Shown piece by piece: positions 55,810 through 64,000 of a DNA stretch of 64,000 bases. This DNA comes from Pontivivens nitratireducens. GTDB lineage: Bacteria > Pseudomonadota > Alphaproteobacteria > Rhodobacterales > Rhodobacteraceae. Position numbers and translations under genes: made by a program. The stretch lies in the NCBI RefSeq assembly GCF_014235845.1, contig NZ_JACJUQ010000006.1, positions 163,872-227,871 of the forward strand. Direction: 5' to 3'. The first letter of the stretch is position 1; every line of letters starts with the position of its first letter. Below the pieces are notes generated by a model that saw only the letters and a list, made by a program, of their open reading frames with translations, made no database searches and was not told where the DNA came from.

Positions 55810-57063
55810 TTAGTCGGCGTAGTATTCGTCGAGGATGGCCTGCTCGGCTGCGGCCGCCTCGGACAGGCTTTCGCCCGCGTCCTGTCCACCGATGTTAATG
55901 CGGCTGACCATATCCACAAGTACCTGACGTTGGCTACTTTCATTCGCGAACGTTGTGGTGTGCGCATATTCCAGACCACGGATGAAGGGGCCGAAGACCT
56001 CATCGTTGACGTTCTCATCGGTCATGCCGACCGATGGTTTCGCGGGCAGTTCGCCTACCACGTCCAGCCAAAGCTGCATCGCGTCGTCCGAGGTGATGAA
56101 CTGCATGAACTTGACGGCGGCGTCGAATTTCTCACCCTCGGCCTTGGTGGTGATGGCGTTCACCCAGTACGAGGAATAGTTCGATTGCGTGCCGTCCGGA
56201 CCGGCCGGAAGCTCCGTCACGCCCCAGCGCAACCCGCGCTGATCTGCCAGCGATCCGACGCGGAACGAGCCGTCGATATGCATCGCAGCGCGGCCTGCCC
56301 TGAAGGCGGCCTGCGGCTCATCCATGAAGCCCTCGACCGTCACGCCATGTTCGGACTGAAGCCCCGTGTAGTAATCGAGCGCGGCCCGGCCCGCTTCCGT
56401 ATCGTAATTCACCGTCCGGTAATCGTCGAGATAGGGTTCCCCGCCGAACTGGCGGATCAGAACCTCGCGGAACCAGTGGTGATCCTGCGCCGTCATGCCG
56501 GTGGTAAAGCCGACCTGCGTGATGTTGCCTGCGCCGTCCCGCTCCGTCGTGGCCTTTGCGACCTCGACCAGCTCCTCCAGCGTGGTCGGCGGCTCGACCC
56601 CGGCATCCTCAAGAATCCGCTCGTTGTAGAACAGGGCGAGGGAGCGTACGGCGGTGGGCAGGGCGTAATACTGGCCGTCCTTCTTCATCGCGCCGACCAT
56701 GGGGAAGAATTCCGCGTCGATCACGGCGGGATCGAAGGCGTCGGTGGGCAGGGGCTGGATCAGGCTCGCCTCGATGTAGTCGTTCAGCCAGCCATAGAAC
56801 AACTGCACCACATCCGGCCCTTCGCCCGCCGGAATCGCGGCGGCGACCTTCGTGCGATAATCGGCATAGGGGAAATGCGTCATGGTGACGGTGATGTCGG
56901 GGTTTTCCTCCTCGAACGACGCGATGAGCTGCTCCATCGCCTCGACCCGCGCGTCGAAGAAGTACTGCCAGTATTCGATTTCGACATCCGCCGAGGCGGC
57001 ACCCGGCAGAAGTGCGGCAGTGGCTGCTCCTGCAAGTATAAAGGACTTGAGTTTATTTCGCAT
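55810..57063 (-). CDS. Extracellular solute-binding protein, family 1 (sugar ABC)
   Basis: A 417-residue periplasmic binding protein of the MalE/UgpB class. The signal peptide is about residues 1-24 (MRNKLKSFILAGAATAALLPGAASA). The mature part begins DVEIEYWQYFFDARVEAMEQLIASFEEENPDITV and includes AIPAGEGPDVVQLFYGWLNDY and the hinge GRAAMHIDGSFRVG. GGGAGA precedes ATG 57063. As first gene of a seven-gene minus-strand operon it is divergent from the ROK regulator. The ligand is inferred to be an amino-sugar conjugate. Confidence 0.93.
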   Translation of the reverse strand: MRNKLKSFILAGAATAALLPGAASADVEIEYWQYFFDARVEAMEQLIASFEEENPDITVTMTHFPYADYRTKVAAAIPAGEGPDVVQLFYGWLNDYIEASLIQPLPTDAFDPAVIDAEFFPMVGAMKKDGQYYALPTAVRSLALFYNERILEDAGVEPPTTLEELVEVAKATTERDGAGNITQVGFTTGMTAQDHHWFREVLIRQFGGEPYLDDYRTVNYDTEAGRAALDYYTGLQSEHGVTVEGFMDEPQAAFRAGRAAMHIDGSFRVGSLADQRGLRWGVTELPAGPDGTQSNYSSYWVNAITTKAEGEKFDAAVKFMQFITSDDAMQLWLDVVGELPAKPSVGMTDENVNDEVFGPFIRGLEYAHTTTFANESSQRQVLVDMVSRINIGGQDAGESLSEAAAAEQAILDEYYAD

Positions 57064-57151
57064 TTTCTGCGTCTCCCTGTTGTGCGGCCGCCGCCCTGGG
57101 GCGTGGCAGATAGCGTCGATACCCGCGCTGAGGAAAGCTTGGATCAATTCA

Positions 57152-57175
57152 GTTGAATAATCAACCCGGTTGATT
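57152..57175. promoter_or_regulatory. ROK operator candidate: overlapping palindromes
   Basis: AATCAACCCGGTTGATT (57159-57175) is a perfect eight-base inverted repeat around one base. It overlaps GTTGA-ATAA-TCAAC (57152-57165). The site is 13 bases before the ROK start and 88 bases before the binding-protein start, placed to control both operons. Confidence 0.75.
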
Positions 57176-57187
57176 TAATCCGGATGC

Positions 57188-58366
57188 ATGAAGCTGGAAA
57201 CCGATCAGACAGGTGCGAATGGCGAACGGGCCCGGGTCCATAACCGGCAGCTGGTTCTGGGGCGTATTCTGGCCGCCGGAACGATGGGCCGTGCCCAGAT
57301 CGCGCGGGCATCGGGGCTAAGCACGCAAGCGGTCAGCAAGATCATCGCGACGTTGGAACAGGACGGTCTGTTGCAGCAGCAGGGCACCCGGTCTGCCGGT
57401 CGCGGTCTGCCGGCCGTGCTCTATGCCGTGAATCCCGAGGGTGGCTATGCGCTGGGCTTCGAGGTGCGCCCGAACGTCATTCTGGGCGCATTGCTGAACC
57501 TCAAGGGCACCCGGATCGCCACCTTGCGGGAACCTGTGGACGCGGCGACCCCACAGGAGGCCGCCGCAATCATCGTGACGATGCGCGACCGGATGATCGC
57601 CGAAGCCGCCATCGACCCCGCGCGCATCATGGGGGCAGGGGTCGCTTTGCCCGGCCCGTTCGGGCGCACCGGGTTGAGCGCGGAGGCAAGTGCCCTGCCC
57701 GGATGGGAGGGCACCGACCCGATTTCGCTCATCGGTGGCGCGCTGAACCTGCCGATCACGGTGGAAAACGATGCGAATGCCGCTGCGGTTGCCGAACGGA
57801 TCAACGGCATGGCCGAGGGGTTCGGAACCTATGGCTACCTGTATTTCGGGGCGGGCCTTGGCCTGGGTCTGGTCAATGACGGGCATCTGGTCACCGGTGC
57901 CTATGGCAATGCGGGTGAGATCGGGCATTTGCCCTTGGCGCATGACGGCCTGCTGCTGGAACGCGCGGTGTCCCGTCTGAGCCTGGTCGCGCGGTTGCAG
58001 GCTGCGGGCGTGGCCGCGCCCGATATAGATACGTTGAGCGCACTGGCCGCGCACAATCACCCTGTCGTGCAGGGCTGGATCGCGGATGCCGCAGCGCCGC
58101 TTGCCCGGGCGGTGCATGTTGTCGAGACGCTGTTCGATCCCGAGACGATCATTCTGGGCGGAGCGATGCCGCAAAAGATCCTCGTCGATCTGGTCGCGGC
58201 GGTCGATCTGAGTGCGGCGTCGATTTCCAACCGGGAGGGACGCGCGGTTGCCCGCCTGATCTGCGGTCGGACCGGGCGGCTGGTCGCGGCGGAGGGGGCC
58301 GCCGCACTCGTGCTCAACCGATTGTTCACGCCGCGTTTCGCCCCCGTGGCATCTGCATTGCAATAG
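57188..58366 (+). CDS. ROK family transcriptional regulator
   Basis: A 392-residue repressor of the NagC/XylR ROK family. The N-terminal winged helix-turn-helix (about 15-75) includes GRAQIARASGLSTQAVSKIIATLEQDGLL. The sugar-kinase-like domain includes ITVENDANAAAVAE and YFGAGLGLGLVNDGHLVTGAYGNAGEIGHLPL. The Cys-rich zinc motif normally just after GEIGH is missing (LPLAHDGLLLERAV), so effector binding may differ. It probably senses an amino sugar or its phosphate and binds the palindromes just upstream. The deacetylase gene follows at nine bases. Confidence 0.92.
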   Translation: MKLETDQTGANGERARVHNRQLVLGRILAAGTMGRAQIARASGLSTQAVSKIIATLEQDGLLQQQGTRSAGRGLPAVLYAVNPEGGYALGFEVRPNVILGALLNLKGTRIATLREPVDAATPQEAAAIIVTMRDRMIAEAAIDPARIMGAGVALPGPFGRTGLSAEASALPGWEGTDPISLIGGALNLPITVENDANAAAVAERINGMAEGFGTYGYLYFGAGLGLGLVNDGHLVTGAYGNAGEIGHLPLAHDGLLLERAVSRLSLVARLQAAGVAAPDIDTLSALAAHNHPVVQGWIADAAAPLARAVHVVETLFDPETIILGGAMPQKILVDLVAAVDLSAASISNREGRAVARLICGRTGRLVAAEGAAALVLNRLFTPRFAPVASALQ

Positions 58367-58375
58367 AGGTTTTTC

Positions 58376-60676
58376 ATGACGCCAGATCAGTCCCGCATCG
58401 CCGCCGAACGCACCGCACCGCGCATCGTCAGACTGGGACAGGCGTTGAGCGCGCTGCGCTCCGTCGTGGGGTTCATGAACACCGGGGCGCATCCCGATGA
58501 CGAACATTCCGCCATGCTGGCCGCGCTGCGCTATCGTGACGGCATCGCGCTGAGCTATGCGTGCTCGACCAGGGGGGAGGGCGGACAGAACGATATCGGG
58601 CGCGAATCCGGCCCGGTTCTGGGCACCCTGCGCACAGCGGAGATGGAGCGCGCGGCCGAGGTTCTGGACATGAACCTGTACTGGTTGAGCCAGCGGCCCG
58701 GCGACATCCACGATTTCCGCTTTTCCAAGAGCGGTACGGAAACACTTGCGAAATGGGGACGCGACAGGACGTTGTCCCGGTTCGTCCATATCGTGCGGAT
58801 GGAACGGCCAGACGTCATCTGCCCGACCTTTCTGGATGTGCCGGGCCAACACGGGCATCACCGGGCAATGACGGAACTGGCGCACGACGTCTTCGCGGCG
58901 GCGGCGGATCCGGGTTTCGATTGCGATTTGCCTGTCTGGGAGGTCTCCAAGATGTACCTGCCGGCCTGGTCCGGCGCGGGTCAGGCCTATGACGACGATC
59001 TGCCGCCGCCCCCCGCCAGCCTGATGGTGCAAGGGGGCGTCGATCCTCTGACCGGGTGGAGCTTCGAGCGGATTGGTCAGCAATCGCGAGCCTTTCACAT
59101 GACGCAGGCCATGGGCCGTTGGGTGCCCGCAGGTGAGGAACGGGATTTCGCCCTGCATCTGGCCGCCACCCGGTTGAGCGGTGCCGACACCGCCATCACC
59201 GACAAGTTGCCACGCAGCCTGTCCGATCTGGGGGATCACGTGCAGTTGACCAAGGCCGATCAGGCCATTGCCCGGGCGTGCGACGCTTTTCCAGACGGTG
59301 CCGCGATCAGTCCGGCCACAGCCGAGGGTTTGCAGGCCGTTCGCGCAGCGCAGGAGGTCATGTCACAGGCCGAACTGGCGCGCCACGGTCATCGCTTGCA
59401 GCGGGCCGAACGGCAGTTGACCCGTGTACTGATGGAAGCCGCAGGGCTGGAGGTTCACGCCCGGGTGCACCCCGTCCTGCTGCGCCCCGGCGACACCGCC
59501 AGCGTCACAGTGGAAAAGCGCGCGGGGGATGCCGCCGTTTCCACCTCACTGATTTCAGGGAACTGGGGCAACTCGGGCGGCAATGCGCTGATCGCACCGG
59601 ACAGGCTGAGCGATCCCTACCCCGATACCTGGCGGCCCGCCTGCCCCGACGCCCCCTGTATCGAGGTGCGGTTCGAAGTCGCCGGGGTCGAGGCCGTGCA
59701 GCATGTGGCGTTCGAGACGCCGCCGCGCGTCATACCCGCGGTAAGCGGTCGGGTCACCCCATCGGCCGTGCTGGTCAACCGCGCCGCGCCGCGCCAGATC
59801 GACTTGAGCGTTCGTGAAATCACGCCGCACGGTTCGGTCCCGTCATTCGACCTGCCTGCGGGGTGGGATCTGAACGACATGCGTCTGAACGTGCCCGAAG
59901 ATGCCGCGCCAGGTGTGTACGAGGCCCGCCTGATGCTGGACAAGGAACCCGCCGACACCCTGACCCGGATCGAGTATCCGCACGTGGCGACGCGCACCTT
60001 TGTCGCGCCCGCGACCCTGCGCGTATGTGTGCTGGACGCGGTTTTGCCAGAGGTAAAGATCGCCTATGTCGGAGGCGGTAACGACCGTGTCGGGCATTGG
60101 ATGCGTGCGATGGGACTGCATGTCGAGGAACCCGACAACGAGACCCTTCTGACGAGTCTGGACCGATTCGATACGGTGGTGATCGGTATCTTCGCCGTGC
60201 GATTCCGCAAGCTTGCCCCCGTCATGAGTCGCCTGCGAACCTGGGTCGAGCAGGGCGGCACGCTGGTCACGCTGTACCACCGGCCCTGGGACGACTGGGA
60301 TCCGCAAGCCATACCGCCGCGTATGCTCGAAATTGGCGCACCCTCACTGCGATTCCGCGTCACGAATGCGGAGGCGGAGGTTGATGTTTTGCAACCGCGA
60401 CACCCGCTGTTCAACACTCCGAACACGATCGAAGCCGCCGACTGGAACGGCTGGGACAAGGAACGCGGCCTGTATTTCGCCAAGGCGTGGGATGAGGCCT
60501 ATACCCCTCTGGTCGCCCTGCACGACCCTGATGAGCCACCATTGCAGGGCGCATTGCTGAGCGGTGATATCGGTGACGGGCGGCACGTTCACTGCGCCTT
60601 GAACCTGCATCATCAGATGGAGGCCCTGACCACCGGCGCGTTCCGGCTGATGGCCAACATGGTGGCGAAACGCTAG
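58376..60676 (+). CDS. Multidomain PIG-L family deacetylase
   Basis: A 766-residue cytoplasmic protein, about three times the size of BshB/MshB. The N-terminal PIG-L/LmbE domain (about 30-240) has the zinc motif AHPDDEH (38-44) and HGHHRA (159-164), so deacetylase activity is likely. The middle (about 360-540) looks like beta-sandwich domains. The last 210 residues (VKIAYVGGGNDRVGHWMRAMGLHVEEPD, VRFRKLAPVMSRLRTWVEQGGTLVTLYHR) resemble a glutamine-amidotransferase-like/ThuA fold. No signal peptide. It is expected to remove acetyl from an N-acetylglucosamine-type substrate. Confidence 0.85.
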   Translation: MTPDQSRIAAERTAPRIVRLGQALSALRSVVGFMNTGAHPDDEHSAMLAALRYRDGIALSYACSTRGEGGQNDIGRESGPVLGTLRTAEMERAAEVLDMNLYWLSQRPGDIHDFRFSKSGTETLAKWGRDRTLSRFVHIVRMERPDVICPTFLDVPGQHGHHRAMTELAHDVFAAAADPGFDCDLPVWEVSKMYLPAWSGAGQAYDDDLPPPPASLMVQGGVDPLTGWSFERIGQQSRAFHMTQAMGRWVPAGEERDFALHLAATRLSGADTAITDKLPRSLSDLGDHVQLTKADQAIARACDAFPDGAAISPATAEGLQAVRAAQEVMSQAELARHGHRLQRAERQLTRVLMEAAGLEVHARVHPVLLRPGDTASVTVEKRAGDAAVSTSLISGNWGNSGGNALIAPDRLSDPYPDTWRPACPDAPCIEVRFEVAGVEAVQHVAFETPPRVIPAVSGRVTPSAVLVNRAAPRQIDLSVREITPHGSVPSFDLPAGWDLNDMRLNVPEDAAPGVYEARLMLDKEPADTLTRIEYPHVATRTFVAPATLRVCVLDAVLPEVKIAYVGGGNDRVGHWMRAMGLHVEEPDNETLLTSLDRFDTVVIGIFAVRFRKLAPVMSRLRTWVEQGGTLVTLYHRPWDDWDPQAIPPRMLEIGAPSLRFRVTNAEAEVDVLQPRHPLFNTPNTIEAADWNGWDKERGLYFAKAWDEAYTPLVALHDPDEPPLQGALLSGDIGDGRHVHCALNLHHQMEALTTGAFRLMANMVAKR

Positions 60677-61540
60677 ATGACCCCGCCGCGCAACCTGTCC
60701 GGCGGCGCGTGGCAGCTCGCAGATATGTCGCTCAACATCTGGGCGCTGGTGATCGTGAAATCGGTTGGGCTGGACGTACCGGCGGCTCAGTTGGTCTTTC
60801 TGCGCGCGCTGACCGGGCTGGTCCTGATCCTGCCGTGGATCTGGGTCGCGCGCGATCGATTTCGCGGTTTGGACGACCTGCCGCTTCACGTGTTGCGGGT
60901 GGGGCTGTCGGCGGTGACGCTGACCGCCAGCTTCTTTGCGGTGGCGCGGCTGCCACTGGCGCTGTTCAGCGCGATCCAGTTCACGCGGCCCGTGGTAACG
61001 ATGATACTGGCGACGTTCATCCTGCGCGAACTGATCCCGCGCAGGCGCTGGCTGGCGGCGGCAGCGGCGCTTGCCGGGGCGGCAATCGCCATCGGTCCCA
61101 CCGGCGCGGAGTGGAGCTGGGGCCTGCCCGCCGCGGGTTTGGTCGTGTTGTCGGGAACCGGCGCGATCATCGTGACCAGACGGTTGAGCGCAGCGCCCCG
61201 TGTCGTGATGATGACGTTCTACACCGCTGGTCTGGCGGTCTGTACGGCCCCGTTCGCCATTGCCGGTTGGGTCAGCGTGCCCGCCGCGATCTGGCCGGCC
61301 CTGCTGGCCATCGGCATCTTTGCGCAGACGGCGCAATTCTGCTTTCTGGCGGCGCATTCACGGGCGGAGGCGGGATTCCTCTCCGTTCTGGGATACCTGT
61401 CGTTGCCACTGACGACGAGCATCGGATTCCTGATCTTCGGAGAGGTTCCCGAACCGCGATTCTATCTGGGCGCGGCGCTGATCCTGGGCAGCGCACTGGC
61501 CGTCGCGGCCCGTCCACGCACGTTACGGCAACGGGTATAG
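60677..61540 (+). CDS. EamA/DMT family transporter
   Basis: A 287-residue membrane protein with ten predicted helices in two EamA repeats (about 5-140 and 150-280). The ATG directly follows the deacetylase stop, so it belongs to the ROK-PIG-L operon. Export or uptake of a metabolite is expected; substrate unknown. Two tandem hairpins follow in the convergent gap with the formaldehyde dehydrogenase gene. Confidence 0.88.
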   Translation: MTPPRNLSGGAWQLADMSLNIWALVIVKSVGLDVPAAQLVFLRALTGLVLILPWIWVARDRFRGLDDLPLHVLRVGLSAVTLTASFFAVARLPLALFSAIQFTRPVVTMILATFILRELIPRRRWLAAAAALAGAAIAIGPTGAEWSWGLPAAGLVVLSGTGAIIVTRRLSAAPRVVMMTFYTAGLAVCTAPFAIAGWVSVPAAIWPALLAIGIFAQTAQFCFLAAHSRAEAGFLSVLGYLSLPLTTSIGFLIFGEVPEPRFYLGAALILGSALAVAARPRTLRQRV

Positions 61541-61556
61541 AGGGGCAAAGGCATGG

Positions 61557-61623
61557 GGCAGAGGCAAGTTCCGCTCTGCCACTGGAGGGATCGCGCGGCC
61601 CCCCGAAAGTGGAGGGGCCGCGC
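61557..61623. terminator. Two tandem hairpins in the convergent EamA-frmA gap
   Basis: GGCAGAG (61557-61563) with CTCTGCC (61574-61580), and GCGCGGCCCC (61593-61602) with GGGGCCGCGC (61614-61623). Both stems are perfect. Neither has a strong T run, but they probably end both transcripts. Confidence 0.6.
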
Positions 61624-61629
61624 ATCGGA

Positions 61630-62742
61630 TCAGTATTCCACGACCGCGCGAATGGATTTGCCCTGATGCATCAGGTCGAAACCGTGGTTGATCTCATCCA
61701 GCTTCAGCTTGTGTGTGATCATCGGGTCGATTTCAATCTTTCCGTCCATGTACCAGTCCACGATCCTGGGCACATCGGTCCGGCCCCGTGCGCCGCCGAA
61801 AGCCGTGCCGCGCCATGAGCGCCCGGTGACAAGCTGGAACGGACGAGTCGAAATCTCCGCGCCTGCGGCCGCGACCCCGATGATGATCGACTCGCCCCAG
61901 CCCTTGTGCGCGGATTCCAGCGCGGTGCGCATCACGTCCGTGTTGCCGGTCGCGTCAAAGGTATAGTCCGCGCCGCCCTTGGTCAGGTTCACCAGATAGG
62001 GCACCAGATCGCCCTCGACCTCGGTCGGGTTCACGAAATCTGTCATGCCGAAGCGGGTGGCCATCTCGACCTTGGACGGGTTGATGTCCACACCGACGAT
62101 TTGACCCGCACCGGCCAGTCGCAGGCCCTGAATCACGTTCAACCCGATTCCGCCCAGCCCGAAGACAATGGCGGTCGAGCCGATCTCGACCTTTGCGGTG
62201 TTGATGACCGCGCCGATGCCGGTGGTCACGCCGCAGCCGATATAGCACACCATGTCGAAGGGCGCGTCCTTGCGTATTTTCGCAGCCGCGATTTCCGGCA
62301 TCACCGTGAAGTTCGAGAAGGTGGACGTGCCCATGTAGTGAAAGATCGGGTCGCCATCCAGCGTGCTGAAGCGGGAGGTCCCGTCAGGCATCAGACCCTG
62401 ACCCTGCGTCGTGCGCACGGATTGGCACAGGTTCGTCTTGGGGTTCAGGCAGTATTCGCATTCGCGACATTCGGGAGTGTAGAGCGGGATCACATGGTCG
62501 CCGACCTTCAGCGAGGTGACACCGGGGCCGATCTCACGCACGATGCCTGCCCCCTCATGCCCCAGAATGGCGGGAAAGATCCCTTCTGGATCCGCGCCGG
62601 AGCGGGTGAATTCATCGGTATGGCAGATGCCGGTCGCCATGATCTCGACCAGCACCTCACCGTGGCGGGGGCCGTCTAGGTTGACCTCGGTGACTTCGAG
62701 GGGCTTGCCTGCCTGAATGGCAATGGCTGCGCGGGTTTTCAT
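61630..62742 (-). CDS. frmA: S-(hydroxymethyl)glutathione dehydrogenase/class III alcohol dehydrogenase
   Basis: A 370-residue zinc NAD-dependent dehydrogenase that oxidises S-hydroxymethylglutathione from formaldehyde and also reduces S-nitrosoglutathione. The catalytic zinc site is Cys40 in GICHTDEFTRSG and His62-Glu63 in LGHEGAG. The structural zinc is held by Cys92, Cys95, Cys98 and Cys106 (ECRECEYCLNPKTNLC). The nucleotide loop is VFGLGGIGLNVIQG. The start at 62742 is the family norm. Useful for C1 metabolism in a marine-type Rhodobacterales. No glutathione-formaldehyde activating enzyme is adjacent. Confidence 0.9.
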   Translation of the reverse strand: MKTRAAIAIQAGKPLEVTEVNLDGPRHGEVLVEIMATGICHTDEFTRSGADPEGIFPAILGHEGAGIVREIGPGVTSLKVGDHVIPLYTPECRECEYCLNPKTNLCQSVRTTQGQGLMPDGTSRFSTLDGDPIFHYMGTSTFSNFTVMPEIAAAKIRKDAPFDMVCYIGCGVTTGIGAVINTAKVEIGSTAIVFGLGGIGLNVIQGLRLAGAGQIVGVDINPSKVEMATRFGMTDFVNPTEVEGDLVPYLVNLTKGGADYTFDATGNTDVMRTALESAHKGWGESIIIGVAAAGAEISTRPFQLVTGRSWRGTAFGGARGRTDVPRIVDWYMDGKIEIDPMITHKLKLDEINHGFDLMHQGKSIRAVVEY

Positions 62743-62876
62743 GGAACAACTCCCTGTATCCGTTTGCGACAAACTGAGCGAAATCAGACCGCTCGGCAAG
62801 GGTCGCAATCGGTACAAAGCACTGATTGGCGCGGTCGCGAGAGATGGATAAGATCGCGCCAAAGGCAGGAGGCAGC

Positions 62877-63890
62877 ATGCAGGATGAGGCGGTGCGCACC
62901 ATCAGGGCGCTGGTGATCGGGGCGATTGGCGGGGTGGCGGCATGGCTGGTGGGTTTGCCCGCACCCATGTTGATGGGACCAGCGATCAGCGTGACCATAG
63001 CTGCAGTGTCGGGTCAGCGGATGCACATGCCCGTCTGGTTGCGCGACAGTGCATTCGTCATCATTGGGATCGGTATGGGCGCAGGCGTCACGCCCGAAAC
63101 GTTGCAGGCGGTGCGCACCTGGCCCGCCAGCATCGCGTTTCTGATTGTCGTCGTGGCCGCGATCCTGGTGGTCGGGGCCGCGGCGGTGGCGTGGCTGTTC
63201 GGCAAGGATTGGCGCACATCCGTTCTGGCCGCATCCCCCGGCCATCTGAGCTACGTCCTGGGCTTGGGGGTGGAGATGCGGGCCGATATCGGCTTCGTCA
63301 CCGTGGTGCAGAGCCTGCGATTGCTGGCGCTGACCCTCCTCGTGCCGGTGGTGGTGGTCATGGGCGGTCAGGTCGGAACGCCCTCTCTGCCCGTGGCTCC
63401 ATTGGCCCTGATCCCGCTGGCGCTGTGCATTCTGGCATCGGGCGTGAGCGGTATGATCCTGGCCCGTCTGGGCGTACCGGCGGCACTGTTGCTGGGCGGC
63501 ATGTTCGTGTCGTCCTTCGCCCACGGCATCGGATTGATCCACGGCGGCGTGCCGGGATGGCTGGCCTTGCCTGCGTTCGGCGTGATGGGGACGCTGATCG
63601 GCACCCGCTTTGATGGGGCGCGCTGGGCGGTGTTGCGCGCCGCGCTGGGCGCATCGGTCGTTCTGACCAGCCTGTCGGTGGGCATCGCAATCATCGGGGC
63701 GTTCATGGTGGCGTGGCTGACCGATCTGCCCACGATGCAGGTGCTGATCGCCTTCGCCCCCGGTGGGGTGGAGACGATGGCCGCGATGGCGGTGTTGCTG
63801 GACGCGGATCCGGCCTTTGTTGCGGCGCATCATGTCTTGCGCCTGTTCGTGCTGACGGCGCTGGTGCCGCTGGCCTTGCGGTTGAGGTAA
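62877..63890 (+). CDS. AbrB family membrane protein (AidB regulator type)
   Basis: A 337-residue integral membrane protein of the AbrB family (named from E. coli AbrB, a regulator of aidB; some members are annotated as ammonia monooxygenases, which is unlikely). About ten helices in two repeats, with GLPAPMLMGPAISVTIAAVSG near the start and APGGVETMAAMAVLLDADPAFVAAHHVLRLF near the end, both signatures. AGGAGG precedes ATG 62877; an earlier in-frame ATG at 62826 is less likely. A copy of the dispersed element begins immediately after its stop. Confidence 0.85.
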   Translation: MQDEAVRTIRALVIGAIGGVAAWLVGLPAPMLMGPAISVTIAAVSGQRMHMPVWLRDSAFVIIGIGMGAGVTPETLQAVRTWPASIAFLIVVVAAILVVGAAAVAWLFGKDWRTSVLAASPGHLSYVLGLGVEMRADIGFVTVVQSLRLLALTLLVPVVVVMGGQVGTPSLPVAPLALIPLALCILASGVSGMILARLGVPAALLLGGMFVSSFAHGIGLIHGGVPGWLALPAFGVMGTLIGTRFDGARWAVLRAALGASVVLTSLSVGIAIIGAFMVAWLTDLPTMQVLIAFAPGGVETMAAMAVLLDADPAFVAAHHVLRLFVLTALVPLALRLR

Positions 63891-63927
63891 GGATGCCTCC
63901 GGCGGGGATATTTGGGGAAAGTGAAAG
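63891..63927 (-). repeat. 37-base dispersed element, copy 3 (inverted)
   Basis: The reverse complement of the full element, beginning right after the TAA stop of the AbrB-type gene. It has the same 37-base length as copies at 22992 and 33542. The remaining bases to 64000 hold no gene I can support. Confidence 0.8.
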
Positions 63928-64000
63928 ATGCCGTAATGGGGCTGTCGGCGAATCGAGCACGTTTCGCTTGTTTGTCAGCATGATCTGAAGTGCCGTTGCC

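Overview
The window reads as chromosomal DNA from a high-GC alphaproteobacterium, most likely Rhodobacterales (Roseobacter/Paracoccus relatives). The supporting genes are a crotonyl-CoA carboxylase/reductase of the ethylmalonyl-CoA pathway, a CcrM-type GANTC methylase next to RNase HII, a DUF721/DciA homologue, the long L25/Ctc form of ribosomal protein L25, a glutathione-dependent formaldehyde dehydrogenase, and many four-base ATGA gene overlaps. I see no rRNA, tRNA, CRISPR array, prophage, insertion sequence or integrase. Base composition looks even, apart from an AT-richer patch near 47340-47460. Assignments come from reading motifs, without database searches.

Layout. 1-3720: a NosR-like flavoprotein/ferredoxin and its NosX/ApbE flavin transferase (cut by the left edge), divergent from a lone TauC/SsuC-type ABC permease. 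3721-13428: ccr behind a direct-repeat operator candidate, a double PRC-barrel secreted protein isolated by terminators, a glutathione S-transferase, an Fe-S-ligand-poor uracil-DNA glycosylase overlapping moaB, and a two-gene RND efflux system. 13429-24377: housekeeping and metabolism (DsbD-like, YqgE, M16 peptidase, threonine synthase, D-2-hydroxyacid dehydrogenase, apt, mtnP, flavin reductase, NhaP antiporter), with a divergent pair of very small genes around 20460-20850. 24435-31030: a long minus-strand block (mutY, MFS, alkane monooxygenase, radical SAM, rnhB, ccrM). 31086-41365: DciA-like, DsbA-like, agmatinase family, GntR regulator, extensin-like lipoprotein, lutABC, MmcQ/YjbR, rplY, pth and a SulP transporter. 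41604-49546: SapC, neutral zinc metallopeptidase, PRC-barrel, YihY/BrkB, MBL hydrolase, antiporter, universal stress protein and sodium:alanine symporter.

49606-61540 is the most interesting region: a divergent catabolic cluster with a complete sugar ABC transporter, a NagB-II/GlmS-like SIS protein, a PfkB kinase, an argininosuccinate-lyase-like enzyme, a ROK regulator, a 766-residue PIG-L deacetylase and an EamA exporter. I infer a pathway that imports an acetylated amino-sugar conjugate, deacetylates it, uses the fumarase-superfamily lyase to remove a C4-dicarboxylate (malyl or succinyl) group as fumarate, then phosphorylates and deaminates the amino sugar. GlcNAc-malate-like compounds fit, but the substrate is a hypothesis.

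The right end carries a class III alcohol dehydrogenase and an AbrB-type membrane protein. A 37-base intergenic element occurs as three near-identical full copies plus partial copies, and may be a genome-wide repeat.
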